Assembly: GCA_043804035.1 (NCBI GenBank)
Contig: JAZDJJ010000145.1
Span: 1 to 26,390 of the forward strand
DNA: 26,390 nt
Origin: JAZDJJ01 sp043804035
GTDB lineage: Bacteria > Bacteroidota > Bacteroidia > Palsa-948
Direction of reading: 5' to 3'
Below the pieces are notes generated by a model. The model searched no databases, was not told the origin of the DNA, and worked only from the letters and a program-made list of their open reading frames with translations. Position numbers and translations under genes: made by a program. Within the stretch, counting starts at the first letter, position 1. Every line of letters starts with the position of its first letter. Below are positions 1 to 7,014 of the stretch, piece after piece.

Positions 1-30
1 AGATGGCGGGTCAAGCCCGCCATGACGAAC
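1..30. repeat. REP-like palindromic repeat
   Basis: An 8-bp perfect stem, ATGGCGGG (3-10) with CCCGCCAT (16-23), encloses a 5-base loop TCAAG and is followed by TGACGAAC. A close copy with the same loop and the same downstream bases lies at 15,176-15,204, so this is a dispersed element and not a chance hairpin. Similar GTCATGGCGGGCTTGA-type palindromes are common intergenic repeats in many bacteria. The left edge may continue outside the window. Confidence 0.6.
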
Positions 31-44
31 TAAATAGATAAAGG

Positions 45-58
45 TTTTGCGTAAGTCC
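45..58 (-). repeat. 14-bp dispersed repeat, left copy
   Basis: TTTTGCGTAAGTCC is the exact reverse complement of GGACTTACGCAAAA at 3171-3184. The two inverted copies bracket the FN3 gene and the acyl-CoA synthetase gene. Similarity does not visibly extend beyond the 14 bp. The match could mark ends of a small mobile repeat or be two independent fragments. Confidence 0.45.
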
Positions 59-60
59 TG

Positions 61-207
61 ATTAACTAACATTAGAACAGTATTAACTAACATTGGAATA
101 ATATTAACTAACATTGGAACAGTATTAACTAACATTGTAATAATATTAACTAATATTGGAACAGTATTAACTAACATTGGAATAATATTAACTAACATTG
201 GAGCAAT
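61..207. repeat. 21-bp tandem array, seven units
   Basis: Seven contiguous 21-bp units start at 61, 82, 103, 124, 145, 166 and 187. All share ATTAACTAACATTGG with single changes. The unit ends alternate between GAACAGT (units 1, 3, 5) and AATAAT (units 2, 4, 6), giving a 42-bp higher-order period; the seventh ends GAGCAAT. There are no non-repeated spacers, so it is not a CRISPR. The array ends 73 bases before the FN3 gene and starts two bases after a dispersed 14-bp repeat. Confidence 0.95.
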
Positions 208-280
208 ATGAGTCATAGTTTGATAAAAATTAACTCATTTAATAATCATATACATCAATTTTCACTAAAATTCAATTATT

Positions 281-904
281 ATGGCAAAAACAAAATTCAA
301 TCTTCAAAAAATATCCATCCCCGAAAAAATAGAGAAGGCGCGTCAAATCGTAACCGATATGACAGGTAACAGCAATTTCACCAATCCTCTGCCAACATTA
401 GCAGCGGTAACAGCAGCAATAAACGACCTTGAAATTTCTTACAATGCTACACAAACGATTTACGATATGACAAAAACAAAAACCGAACAGCAAAACACCA
501 AAAAAGTTGCACTTAACTTGATGCTTACCCAACTTGGCAACTATGTTGAAAACGCAAGTGGAGGAGATGTTGCAAAAATAAAAAGTTCGGGAATGGATGT
601 TCGCCGTAAGAGAACTTTAATTGGTGAGATATCTCAGGTGCCAAACCTTTCTGTTACAGCAGGCGATAAAGATGGAGAAATTGACTTGCACTGGGATAAA
701 GTGAGAGGTGCAAACAGCTATATAATTCAAAAAAGCCCTGACCCGCTTACAGCAACAAGTTTTATCTATTCAGATAGTTCCACCAAATCAAGTATCACCA
801 TAACAGGATTGATTAGCGGAACAAAAAACTGGTTCAGAGTAGCAGCCATAGGAGCAAGCGGACAAGGTCCCTGGAGCGACCCTGCTGTTAAAATAGTACC
901 TTGA
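281..904 (+). CDS. Fibronectin type III domain protein
   Basis: A 207-residue protein with two parts. Residues 1-115 are largely helical and polar, with an alanine-rich stretch LAAVTAAINDLE near 40-51. Residues about 120-205 form a fibronectin type III fold: core Trp138 in DLHWDKV, a tyrosine-containing strand at SYIIQ, then ITGLISGTKNWFRVAAIG with the usual GLxxGTxxxxRVAA ending. I see no signal peptide, membrane segment or type IX sorting tail, so it is probably cytoplasmic or exported by an unknown route. Similar short helical-plus-FN3 proteins are familiar in Bacteroidota, but I know no assigned function. The ATG at 281 follows an A/T-rich leader without a Shine-Dalgarno sequence, usual in this phylum. 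The 21-bp array lies just upstream. Confidence 0.85.
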   Translation: MAKTKFNLQKISIPEKIEKARQIVTDMTGNSNFTNPLPTLAAVTAAINDLEISYNATQTIYDMTKTKTEQQNTKKVALNLMLTQLGNYVENASGGDVAKIKSSGMDVRRKRTLIGEISQVPNLSVTAGDKDGEIDLHWDKVRGANSYIIQKSPDPLTATSFIYSDSSTKSSITITGLISGTKNWFRVAAIGASGQGPWSDPAVKIVP

Positions 905-914
905 ATTAAGATTT

Positions 915-944
915 AATCACAGGCGCCGAAAAATATGTGTGATT
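915..944 (+). terminator. Possible hairpin terminator after FN3 gene
   Basis: AATCACA (915-921) pairs with TGTGATT (938-944) across a 16-base loop containing GGCGCC. A short CAAAATTTTA run follows. It lies 10 bases after the FN3 stop codon. The stem is short and the U-tract is weak, so this is tentative. Confidence 0.35.
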
Positions 945-1020
945 CAAAATTTTATGTACGTTTGTACGACAAAACTTAAATCTTTATTCATATAATTAAC
1001 AAGTAGAACAAAAAAATATT

Positions 1021-3162
1021 ATGGATACCAAAGAATCTCTCATTCCGATATTCTGTCCCAAGTCAGTAGCAGTTATCGGTGCCTCCCGCAACCCTAAGAG
1101 CATAGGTTTTCATTTGATAGAATCGCTCATAACAAACCATTTCAATGGTCCGGTGTATCCGATAAATCCAACAGCAGAATTTATATATTCTGTAAAAGCA
1201 TATCCATCTGTATCGGCATGCCCCGGCAAAATAGATCTTGCAGTTATTGCAGTGCCGGCAAAATTTGTTTCATCAGTCATTGACGATTGTATAAAAGTTG
1301 GTGTTAAAGCTATCGTGCTCATCTCTGCTGGTTTTGCCGAAACAGGAAAAGAGGGCAAAATCATGCAAGATGAAATTCTGCAAAAGGTAAGGCAAAATGG
1401 TTTGCGAATGGTGGGACCTAATTGTATGGGCGTATTGAATATTGCACCAAATATTTCTATGAACGCTTCTTTTGTATCTACATATCCTCCATTTGGTAAT
1501 GTGGCGATGAGTTCGCAAAGTGGTGCGATTGGACTTGCTGTCATCTCCCACGCAAAGCACCTGAATATAGGACTTTCATCGTTTGTAAGCGTTGGCAACA
1601 AAGCAGATATATCAGGTAATGACCTGCTGCAATACTGGGAGTATGATGATAATACAAAAGTGATTCTGCTTTACATAGAATCCTTTGGTAATCCGCGCAA
1701 ATTTGTGAATCTGTCGCGGAGAATAGGAAGAAAGAAACCAATTCTCGCTGTGAAGAGCGGCAAAACAATTTCTGGCAAAAGGGCTGCAGGTTCGCATACA
1801 GCATCTCTCGCATCTAACGAAGTGGCTGTGGATGCTCTCTTCAATCAATCAGGTGTTATTCGTAGTGATACACTGAAAGAAATGTTTGACATAACCACAG
1901 TACTGAGCAACCAACCACTACCTTTGGGAAATAGAGTTGGTGTGATTACTAATGCAGGCGGACTTGCTATACTCTGTGCCGATGCTTGCGAATCGGAAAA
2001 CCTTGTACTACCAGAATTTTCGGAAAAAATAAAAAACATCCTGCATACATTTTTGCCTGCCGAAGCAACTGTATCAAACCCCATTGACATGATAGCATCC
2101 GCTAGTCCCGAAGCATATTTCAAAGCAATAAAGACAATTCTTTCTTCTGACGAAATTGATTCGCTCATCGTTCTTCACATCCCCACTGATATCTCCAACT
2201 GCAAAGATTATTTTACATCCATTAACGATGCGGTAAATGAAGGAAGAAAAACCGAAGAAGGAAAAAACAAAACTGTTGTAGCGTGTCTCATGTACGAAGA
2301 AAAATTTCTAAGAGAATTTTCTCCGCACTCACAAATACCCATATATACTTTTCCTGAAACAGCAGGCAAGTCGCTCTCCAAAGTGGCGAAGTATGCTGAA
2401 TGGCGCAGAAATCCGCTCGGCACAATAAGGAATTTTGTTGATATTGATATTGAAAAAGCAAAAAAAATATGTCAGGACGCTCTAAAAAAACGCGGTCCGG
2501 GATGGCTTACTATCAATGAAACATTAGATATACTAAAAACATTTCTTTTGCCCGTGCCAAAAGGTGATGTTGCTACAGACGAAAAATGTGCCGTTGAGAT
2601 TGCAAAGAAAATTGGCTTCCCTGTAGTGCTTAAACTTGCATCACATACAATCGTACATAAAACAGAAGTAGGCGGAGTATATCTCAATTTAAAAAATGAA
2701 GAGCAAGTGATTGAATCTTTTCGTAATCTCAGGCAAAAGTTAGTTTCATTAGGTAAAGCAGACGCAATGGATGGCGCTTTAATTCAGCCCATGCTGAGTG
2801 ATGATGCTGTGGAAGTCATGATAGGCATGATAGAAGATAAAACATTCGGACCAATTGTGGCTTTCGGACTTGGCGGCATACATGTGGAAGTGTTGGCAGA
2901 TGTATGTTTCAGAATAACTCCGCTGACTGATATTGATGCAAAAAAAATGATACGGTCAATAAAAGGATATAAACTACTTGAAGGGTACCGCGGGCATACG
3001 TCTGTTGATATACCTGCACTTGAAGAAGTACTTTTGCGTATATCAAAACTCGTTGAAGAGATTCCTGAAATTAAAGAGATTGACCTAAACCCAATATTTG
3101 CTCTCTCTCCCGGCAAAGGATGTATAATAGGAGATGCAAGAATTATGGTGAAAGATAAGTAA
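1021..3162 (+). CDS. Acyl-CoA synthetase (NDP-forming), acetate-CoA ligase type
   Basis: A 713-residue fusion of the alpha and beta parts of the ADP-forming acetyl-CoA synthetase family, which interconverts acyl-CoA + ADP + Pi and acid + ATP + CoA. Domains in order: CoA-binding Rossmann domain (about 8-135, with SVAVIGASRNPKSIG), succinyl-CoA-ligase-like domain (about 155-300), a third flavodoxin-like domain (about 300-465), and an ATP-grasp domain (about 490-705, with GFPVVLKL, HKTEVGGV and GLGGIHVE). The phosphorylated histidine of the family is His259 in GSHTAS. No C-terminal GNAT domain is present, which separates it from the Pat-type lysine acetyltransferases. Substrate range cannot be read from sequence; short-chain acids such as acetate are the usual guess. 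The gene stands alone, convergent with the PBP1A gene, with 122 bases between stop codons. Confidence 0.93.
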   Translation: MDTKESLIPIFCPKSVAVIGASRNPKSIGFHLIESLITNHFNGPVYPINPTAEFIYSVKAYPSVSACPGKIDLAVIAVPAKFVSSVIDDCIKVGVKAIVLISAGFAETGKEGKIMQDEILQKVRQNGLRMVGPNCMGVLNIAPNISMNASFVSTYPPFGNVAMSSQSGAIGLAVISHAKHLNIGLSSFVSVGNKADISGNDLLQYWEYDDNTKVILLYIESFGNPRKFVNLSRRIGRKKPILAVKSGKTISGKRAAGSHTASLASNEVAVDALFNQSGVIRSDTLKEMFDITTVLSNQPLPLGNRVGVITNAGGLAILCADACESENLVLPEFSEKIKNILHTFLPAEATVSNPIDMIASASPEAYFKAIKTILSSDEIDSLIVLHIPTDISNCKDYFTSINDAVNEGRKTEEGKNKTVVACLMYEEKFLREFSPHSQIPIYTFPETAGKSLSKVAKYAEWRRNPLGTIRNFVDIDIEKAKKICQDALKKRGPGWLTINETLDILKTFLLPVPKGDVATDEKCAVEIAKKIGFPVVLKLASHTIVHKTEVGGVYLNLKNEEQVIESFRNLRQKLVSLGKADAMDGALIQPMLSDDAVEVMIGMIEDKTFGPIVAFGLGGIHVEVLADVCFRITPLTDIDAKKMIRSIKGYKLLEGYRGHTSVDIPALEEVLLRISKLVEEIPEIKEIDLNPIFALSPGKGCIIGDARIMVKDK

Positions 3163-3170
3163 CTTCTATA

Positions 3171-3184
3171 GGACTTACGCAAAA
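3171..3184 (+). repeat. 14-bp dispersed repeat, right copy
   Basis: GGACTTACGCAAAA, an exact inverted match to 45-58, begins nine bases after the acyl-CoA synthetase stop. The rest of the 122-base convergent gap (3163-3284) also holds a 7-bp inverted repeat, TCTTTGG (3194-3200) and CCAAAGA (3221-3227), too weak to call a terminator with confidence. Confidence 0.45.
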
Positions 3185-3284
3185 TTGTATTGATCTTTGG
3201 ATATTAATCTTACCGAAATGCCAAAGAGATAAACAACCAAAGCAATCTTATCAATCTGTCCCAAAAAATTAACAATGTCTTTTT

Positions 3285-5546
3285 TTACAAATCCTCTTCT
3301 GGTGCTGACATATCAAATTCTTCGCTTGTTCCTGCTTCTATTGCTTTGTTGTATTTACTACAATCCATTTCAATAGTAATTTTCTGTGCGGGTTTTTCAA
3401 AATCCTGTTGTGAAATTTTTATCGTCTTATCCGCATAAACTTTTTGCATATAGTATGCCCAGATGGGAAGAGCCAAACTAGCTCCTTGCCCCTCGTTGAG
3501 GGCAGAGAAGTGTACGCTGCGGTCTTCCGCTCCTACCCAAACTCCAGAAACTAAATCGGGAGTAAATCCCATAAACCATCCGTCAGAATGATTTTGCGTA
3601 GTGCCTGTTTTTCCGGCAATAGGCATCATTAGTTTGTATTTGTATCGCAAACGAACACCTGTTCCGTACTGTACCACTCCTTTCATCAGTTGAAGAATGA
3701 TGTATGCTTTTTCTTCGTCCATTACTTCTTTGGAATGAGGAGAAAAATCGGCAAGCACGCGTCCGTGTTTATCTTCAATACGTGTAACAAAAATTGGTTC
3801 TAAATACGTTCCTTTGTTGACAAAAGTGTTCATCGCTCCCACCATTTCGTAAAGAGAAATTTCCGGAGTACCAAGGCAAATTGCAGGAACAGGATCTATG
3901 GGGCTGGTAATTCCTAAACGTCTGGCAAGTTGAACTACCGGTTCTGGACCAAAATGTTTCATGATACGTGCTGTAACCCAGTTTATGGAAAGTGCCAGCG
4001 CAAACTGAAGGGTAAGCATTCTGCCATTATATTTTTTATCGGAAGAACTTTCGGGTGTCCATGAGGGCTGATCGGGAATTTCAAATGTTATCGGCACATT
4101 TGGTACTCGTTTGCAAGGCGACCATCCTTCCATGATGGCAAGTGCATAGACAAATGGTTTAAAAGTAGAGCCGACTTGTCTTCTTCCTGTTTTAACATGA
4201 TCGTACTTAAAATGCGTATGATTGATTCCACCAACCCATGCTTTAATGTATCCAGTATTTGGATCCATGGACATAAATCCGCTTTGCAAATAGGTTTTAT
4301 AGTAACGAATAGAATCCATTGGAGTCATCGTGGTATCAATATTTTTATTCCAAGAAAAAATTGTCATCTCTACAGGTGTATTGAAATTTTTTTCTATTTC
4401 TTTTTCATTGGCTCCTTGTTTTTTTAGTGAGCGGTAACGGTCGGAACGATGCATGGAAGATGTCATGATTTGGGAAATCTCTTCTTTTGTTATTCGCCAG
4501 TCAAACGGAGCATTTCTTTTCTGCTTGCATTCTTTAAAAAATTTTGGCTGTAGTTCTTTAAGATGCATTTTCATCGCCTGCTCGGCATACCGTTGCATTC
4601 GCGAATCAATGGTAGTATAAATTTTTAATCCATCGCGATAAATATCATATTGTGTTCCATCCGGCTTTAGATTTTCGGCACACCATTTTTTCAGAAACAC
4701 ATCGCGCAGATATTCGCGGAAATAAGGAGCAAGTCCAAGATTATGATCATCAGATTCAAAATTCAAAATTATGGGAAGTGTTTTTAGTGAATCACAATCG
4801 TGCTGCGACAAATAATCATACTTTACCATCTGATTTAGCACCATATTTCTCCTGTATAATGTTGTATCAGCCCTGCGGATTGGATTAAACAAAGAAGGAT
4901 TTTTACACATACCGATTAGCATAGCAATTTGTTCTGTCTTCAGAGAATCGGCAGTAGTATGAAAATAAATTTTTGCTGCCGATTTTATTCCAACTGCATT
5001 ATAGTTGAAATCAAATTTGTTAATATAAAGCATTATGATTTCATCTTTCGTATACTGTTGTTCTAATTTTACAGCGATGACCCATTCTTTTATTTTTCGT
5101 ATAGCAAGTTGAGATGATGATTGTTTTTTTTCTCTCGGAAAAAGAAGTTTTGCTAATTGCTGGCTGATGGTACTTCCGCCTCCTGCGTCTTTATCTCCCA
5201 TTAAAATTGTTTTAAAAAAAACGCGCAGCAATCCGCGAAAGTCAATTCCCGAATGCTCATAGAAACGCACATCTTCTGTGGCAATAAGTGCTTGTACTAA
5301 AGATGGAGTAATATTTTTGTATTTTATATTTACCCGGTTTTCGGCATAATATTTTCCAAGAATTTTTTTGTCGCAGGAAATAATTTCAGTAGCGAGATTT
5401 AATTGTGGATTTTGCAAATCCTCAACATCGGGCAAATCGCCAAACCATTCCATAGAAACCATGGAGATGAAAATGAAAACAAACACAAAAGGAGCAGCAA
5501 CAAGCACCCAAAAGATTTTCAGATATTTCCCGTTTTTGTTATTCAT
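3285..5546 (-). CDS. mrcA: Penicillin-binding protein 1A (class A, bifunctional)
   Basis: A 753-residue peptidoglycan glycosyltransferase/transpeptidase. A short basic N-terminus leads into one membrane anchor (about 11-32). The GT51 glycosyltransferase domain follows (about 55-240), with catalytic Glu91 in ATEDVRFYEHSG and the second motif GGGSTISQQLAK at 122-133. The transpeptidase domain (about 420-720) has all three active-site motifs: SxxK as S460-TF-K463, SxN as SIN 520-522, and KTGTT at 646-650. The enzyme polymerises lipid II glycan strands and cross-links their peptides in the periplasm. Length is normal for Bacteroidota PBP1A. Codons 260-266 contain a short ATTCAAA heptamer run (see 4754-4770). 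The gene is divergent from prs, sharing an 88-base upstream region. Confidence 0.96.
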   Translation of the reverse strand: MNNKNGKYLKIFWVLVAAPFVFVFIFISMVSMEWFGDLPDVEDLQNPQLNLATEIISCDKKILGKYYAENRVNIKYKNITPSLVQALIATEDVRFYEHSGIDFRGLLRVFFKTILMGDKDAGGGSTISQQLAKLLFPREKKQSSSQLAIRKIKEWVIAVKLEQQYTKDEIIMLYINKFDFNYNAVGIKSAAKIYFHTTADSLKTEQIAMLIGMCKNPSLFNPIRRADTTLYRRNMVLNQMVKYDYLSQHDCDSLKTLPIILNFESDDHNLGLAPYFREYLRDVFLKKWCAENLKPDGTQYDIYRDGLKIYTTIDSRMQRYAEQAMKMHLKELQPKFFKECKQKRNAPFDWRITKEEISQIMTSSMHRSDRYRSLKKQGANEKEIEKNFNTPVEMTIFSWNKNIDTTMTPMDSIRYYKTYLQSGFMSMDPNTGYIKAWVGGINHTHFKYDHVKTGRRQVGSTFKPFVYALAIMEGWSPCKRVPNVPITFEIPDQPSWTPESSSDKKYNGRMLTLQFALALSINWVTARIMKHFGPEPVVQLARRLGITSPIDPVPAICLGTPEISLYEMVGAMNTFVNKGTYLEPIFVTRIEDKHGRVLADFSPHSKEVMDEEKAYIILQLMKGVVQYGTGVRLRYKYKLMMPIAGKTGTTQNHSDGWFMGFTPDLVSGVWVGAEDRSVHFSALNEGQGASLALPIWAYYMQKVYADKTIKISQQDFEKPAQKITIEMDCSKYNKAIEAGTSEEFDMSAPEEDL
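4754..4770. repeat. ATTCAAA heptamer run inside PBP1A gene
   Basis: Two full ATTCAAA units and the ATT of a third sit inside the PBP1A coding region. Read on the minus strand they encode part of ILNFES, residues 260-265. The same heptamer occurs three times inside leuS at 24,511-24,531. Confidence 0.7.
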
Positions 5547-5565
5547 TTTTTTAGGAATGGAAAAT

Positions 5566-5573
5566 CAAAGATA
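5566..5573 (-). promoter_or_regulatory. Putative -7 box for PBP1A gene
   Basis: On the minus strand this reads TATCTTTG, a perfect match to the Bacteroidota -7 consensus TANNTTTG. It ends 19 bases before the ATG, which would give a very short leader. No good -33 TTTG is seen at the expected spacing. Confidence 0.45.
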
Positions 5574-5607
5574 AAAAATCTCTAAAAAGTGAGTCCTAAT
5601 ATTTTAT

Positions 5608-5615
5608 TACCTTTA
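5608..5615 (+). promoter_or_regulatory. Putative -7 box for prs
   Basis: TACCTTTA matches TANNTTTG at all but the last position and ends 19 bases before the prs ATG at 5635. No -33 element was recognised. The geometry mirrors the divergent PBP1A box, which gives it some support. Confidence 0.3.
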
Positions 5616-5634
5616 CTTTTTACAAAAGAAAAAG

Positions 5635-6570
5635 ATGCTCACTCCCAATGTAAAAATATTTACTGGTTCTGCATCCAAACAACTTGGAGAAAAGATTGCT
5701 GCTAGTTATGGTCAGCCGTTAGGTACTGTAACATTGTCGCGTTTCAGTGATGGAGAATTTCAGCCATCGTTTGAAGAAACCGTACGCGGAAGTAATGTGT
5801 TTCTTATTCAGTCCACTAATTCTCCTGTTGATAATCTCTTTGAACTTTTGATGATGATAGATGCTGCAAAACGCGCATCAGCAAAAAACATTATTGCAGT
5901 GATTCCATATTTTGGATTTGCGAGGCAAGACAGAAAAGACCAACCACGAGTTCCCATCGGTTCAAAACTTGTTGCAAATCTCCTCATGTCTGCTGGTGCT
6001 AATCGCATTATAACGATGGATTTGCATGCTGATCAGATACAAGGATTCTTTGAAGTGCCAATTGACCATCTTTACTCTTCTACAATTTTTCTTCCTTTTA
6101 TAAAAAAATTAAATCTCCGTGACCTTGTCATTGTTTCGCCCGACATTGGCGGATCCAGACGTGCAAATGCATACGCAAAATTTCTTGGCGCCGAAATTGC
6201 TATCTGTTATAAGCAGCGAAAAAAAGCAAATGTGATTGAAAGTATAACCGTTATCGGAGAAGTGGAAGGAAGAAATGTAATTCTTGTTGATGACATTGTT
6301 GATACTGCAAGCACACTTTCCATTGCCGCAAATATGTTGATGGATAAAGGAGCAATTAGCGTTCGCACTGTGTGTACGCATGCTGTCCTCTCCGGCGATG
6401 CATACCAAAAAATAGAGGAATCAAAAATTCAGGAAATGATTGTTACTGATACCATACCTATCAAACAAAAAAGTTCTAAAATAAAAGTCATTTCTGTTGC
6501 CGATCTTTTTGCTAATGTGATAGACAAAGTGCTCACTCACGAATCTATCAGTGCGCATTTTATTATGTGA
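5635..6570 (+). CDS. prs: Ribose-phosphate pyrophosphokinase (PRPP synthetase)
   Basis: A 311-residue class I PRPP synthetase, which transfers pyrophosphate from ATP to ribose 5-phosphate to make PRPP for purine, pyrimidine, NAD, histidine and tryptophan synthesis. Visible signatures: the N-terminal SRFSDGEFQPSFEETVRG (35-52), the ATP-site FGFARQDRKDQPR (93-105), the divalent-metal/pyrophosphate segment DLHADQIQGFF (129-139), and the PRPP loop VILVDDIVDTAST (215-227). Length and motif spacing match the ordinary bacterial enzyme. It is transcribed away from the PBP1A gene. In many Bacteroidota prs is followed by the L25/Ctc ribosomal protein gene; here the MITE-like element follows 35 bases after the stop. 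Confidence 0.97.
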   Translation: MLTPNVKIFTGSASKQLGEKIAASYGQPLGTVTLSRFSDGEFQPSFEETVRGSNVFLIQSTNSPVDNLFELLMMIDAAKRASAKNIIAVIPYFGFARQDRKDQPRVPIGSKLVANLLMSAGANRIITMDLHADQIQGFFEVPIDHLYSSTIFLPFIKKLNLRDLVIVSPDIGGSRRANAYAKFLGAEIAICYKQRKKANVIESITVIGEVEGRNVILVDDIVDTASTLSIAANMLMDKGAISVRTVCTHAVLSGDAYQKIEESKIQEMIVTDTIPIKQKSSKIKVISVADLFANVIDKVLTHESISAHFIM

Positions 6571-6605
6571 ATATATTCTTGAAAAAATCTTTCTTTTTTA
6601 TTTTA

Positions 6606-6827
6606 GGGCAGTTCTAAAAATACAAATAAATGTCATTGCGAAGGTTGCTTAAAGCCACCCGAAGCAATCTTTGTCCCTGCTACCTGTCTGCCGTGTTCTG
6701 CCTGTGCGTCCGCACGCAGACAAGTCGGCACAGGCAGATTAAAGATTGCTTCCATTTCGCTTTGCTTATTTCGGCAAGCTTAATACGAGTCATGTCGCAA
6801 TGACGAAACCAATTTTTGGGACTGCCC
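6606..6827 (+). mobile_element. MITE-like element, copy 1 (222 bp)
   Basis: The element is bounded by imperfect terminal inverted repeats: GGGCAGTTCTAAAAAT at the left, and GGGCAGTCCCAAAAAT when the right end is read inverted. Inside each end is a GTCATTGCGA motif. No coding capacity is visible. It is homologous over most of its length to the inverted copy at 14,844-15,051 and, at its ends, to 17,603-17,742. It carries an extra internal hairpin, GCCTGTGC (6700-6707) with GCACAGGC (6728-6735), that the other copies lack. No convincing target duplication is visible. It lies between prs and the POT gene and could fold into a strong hairpin that ends transcription. Confidence 0.8.
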
Positions 6828-6849
6828 ATAACCAGTGAGGATTAACTTT

Positions 6850-6879
6850 TTTGTGAATTACAAATATTGTTTAGTTTTG
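6850..6879 (+). promoter_or_regulatory. Putative promoter for peptide-transporter operon
   Basis: TTTG (6850-6853), an 18-base spacer, then TAGTTTTG (6872-6879) match the Bacteroidota -33 TTTG and -7 TANNTTTG pattern, with the spacer about one base short of usual. The promoter would leave a leader of about 130 bases before the POT start at 7015. That leader contains a possible 20-codon reading frame from 6904 with no recognisable meaning. Confidence 0.5.
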
Positions 6880-7014
6880 CAACGGAAAAAAATTGTCTTA
6901 ACTATGATTTTGAAATCAACGTTATACAAGATGATTAAATGGAAATATTTTTTAACCGATAATTAATTGAATGAGAAAAAAAATAATTTTTGATAATTAA
7001 ATTTTTTAAATATT

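Noticed and set aside
61..207. CRISPR-like array
   Set aside because: Units are contiguous with no unique spacers and there are no cas genes; the same applies to the arrays at 17,743 and 21,573.
1110..2687. Several minus-strand open frames of 70-163 codons opposite the acyl-CoA synthetase
   Set aside because: They are shadows of a clearly conserved plus-strand gene and show no recognisable domains.
6904..6966. 20-codon frame in the POT leader
   Set aside because: It is short, has no family resemblance and is not clearly a leader peptide; it was mentioned only in the promoter entry.
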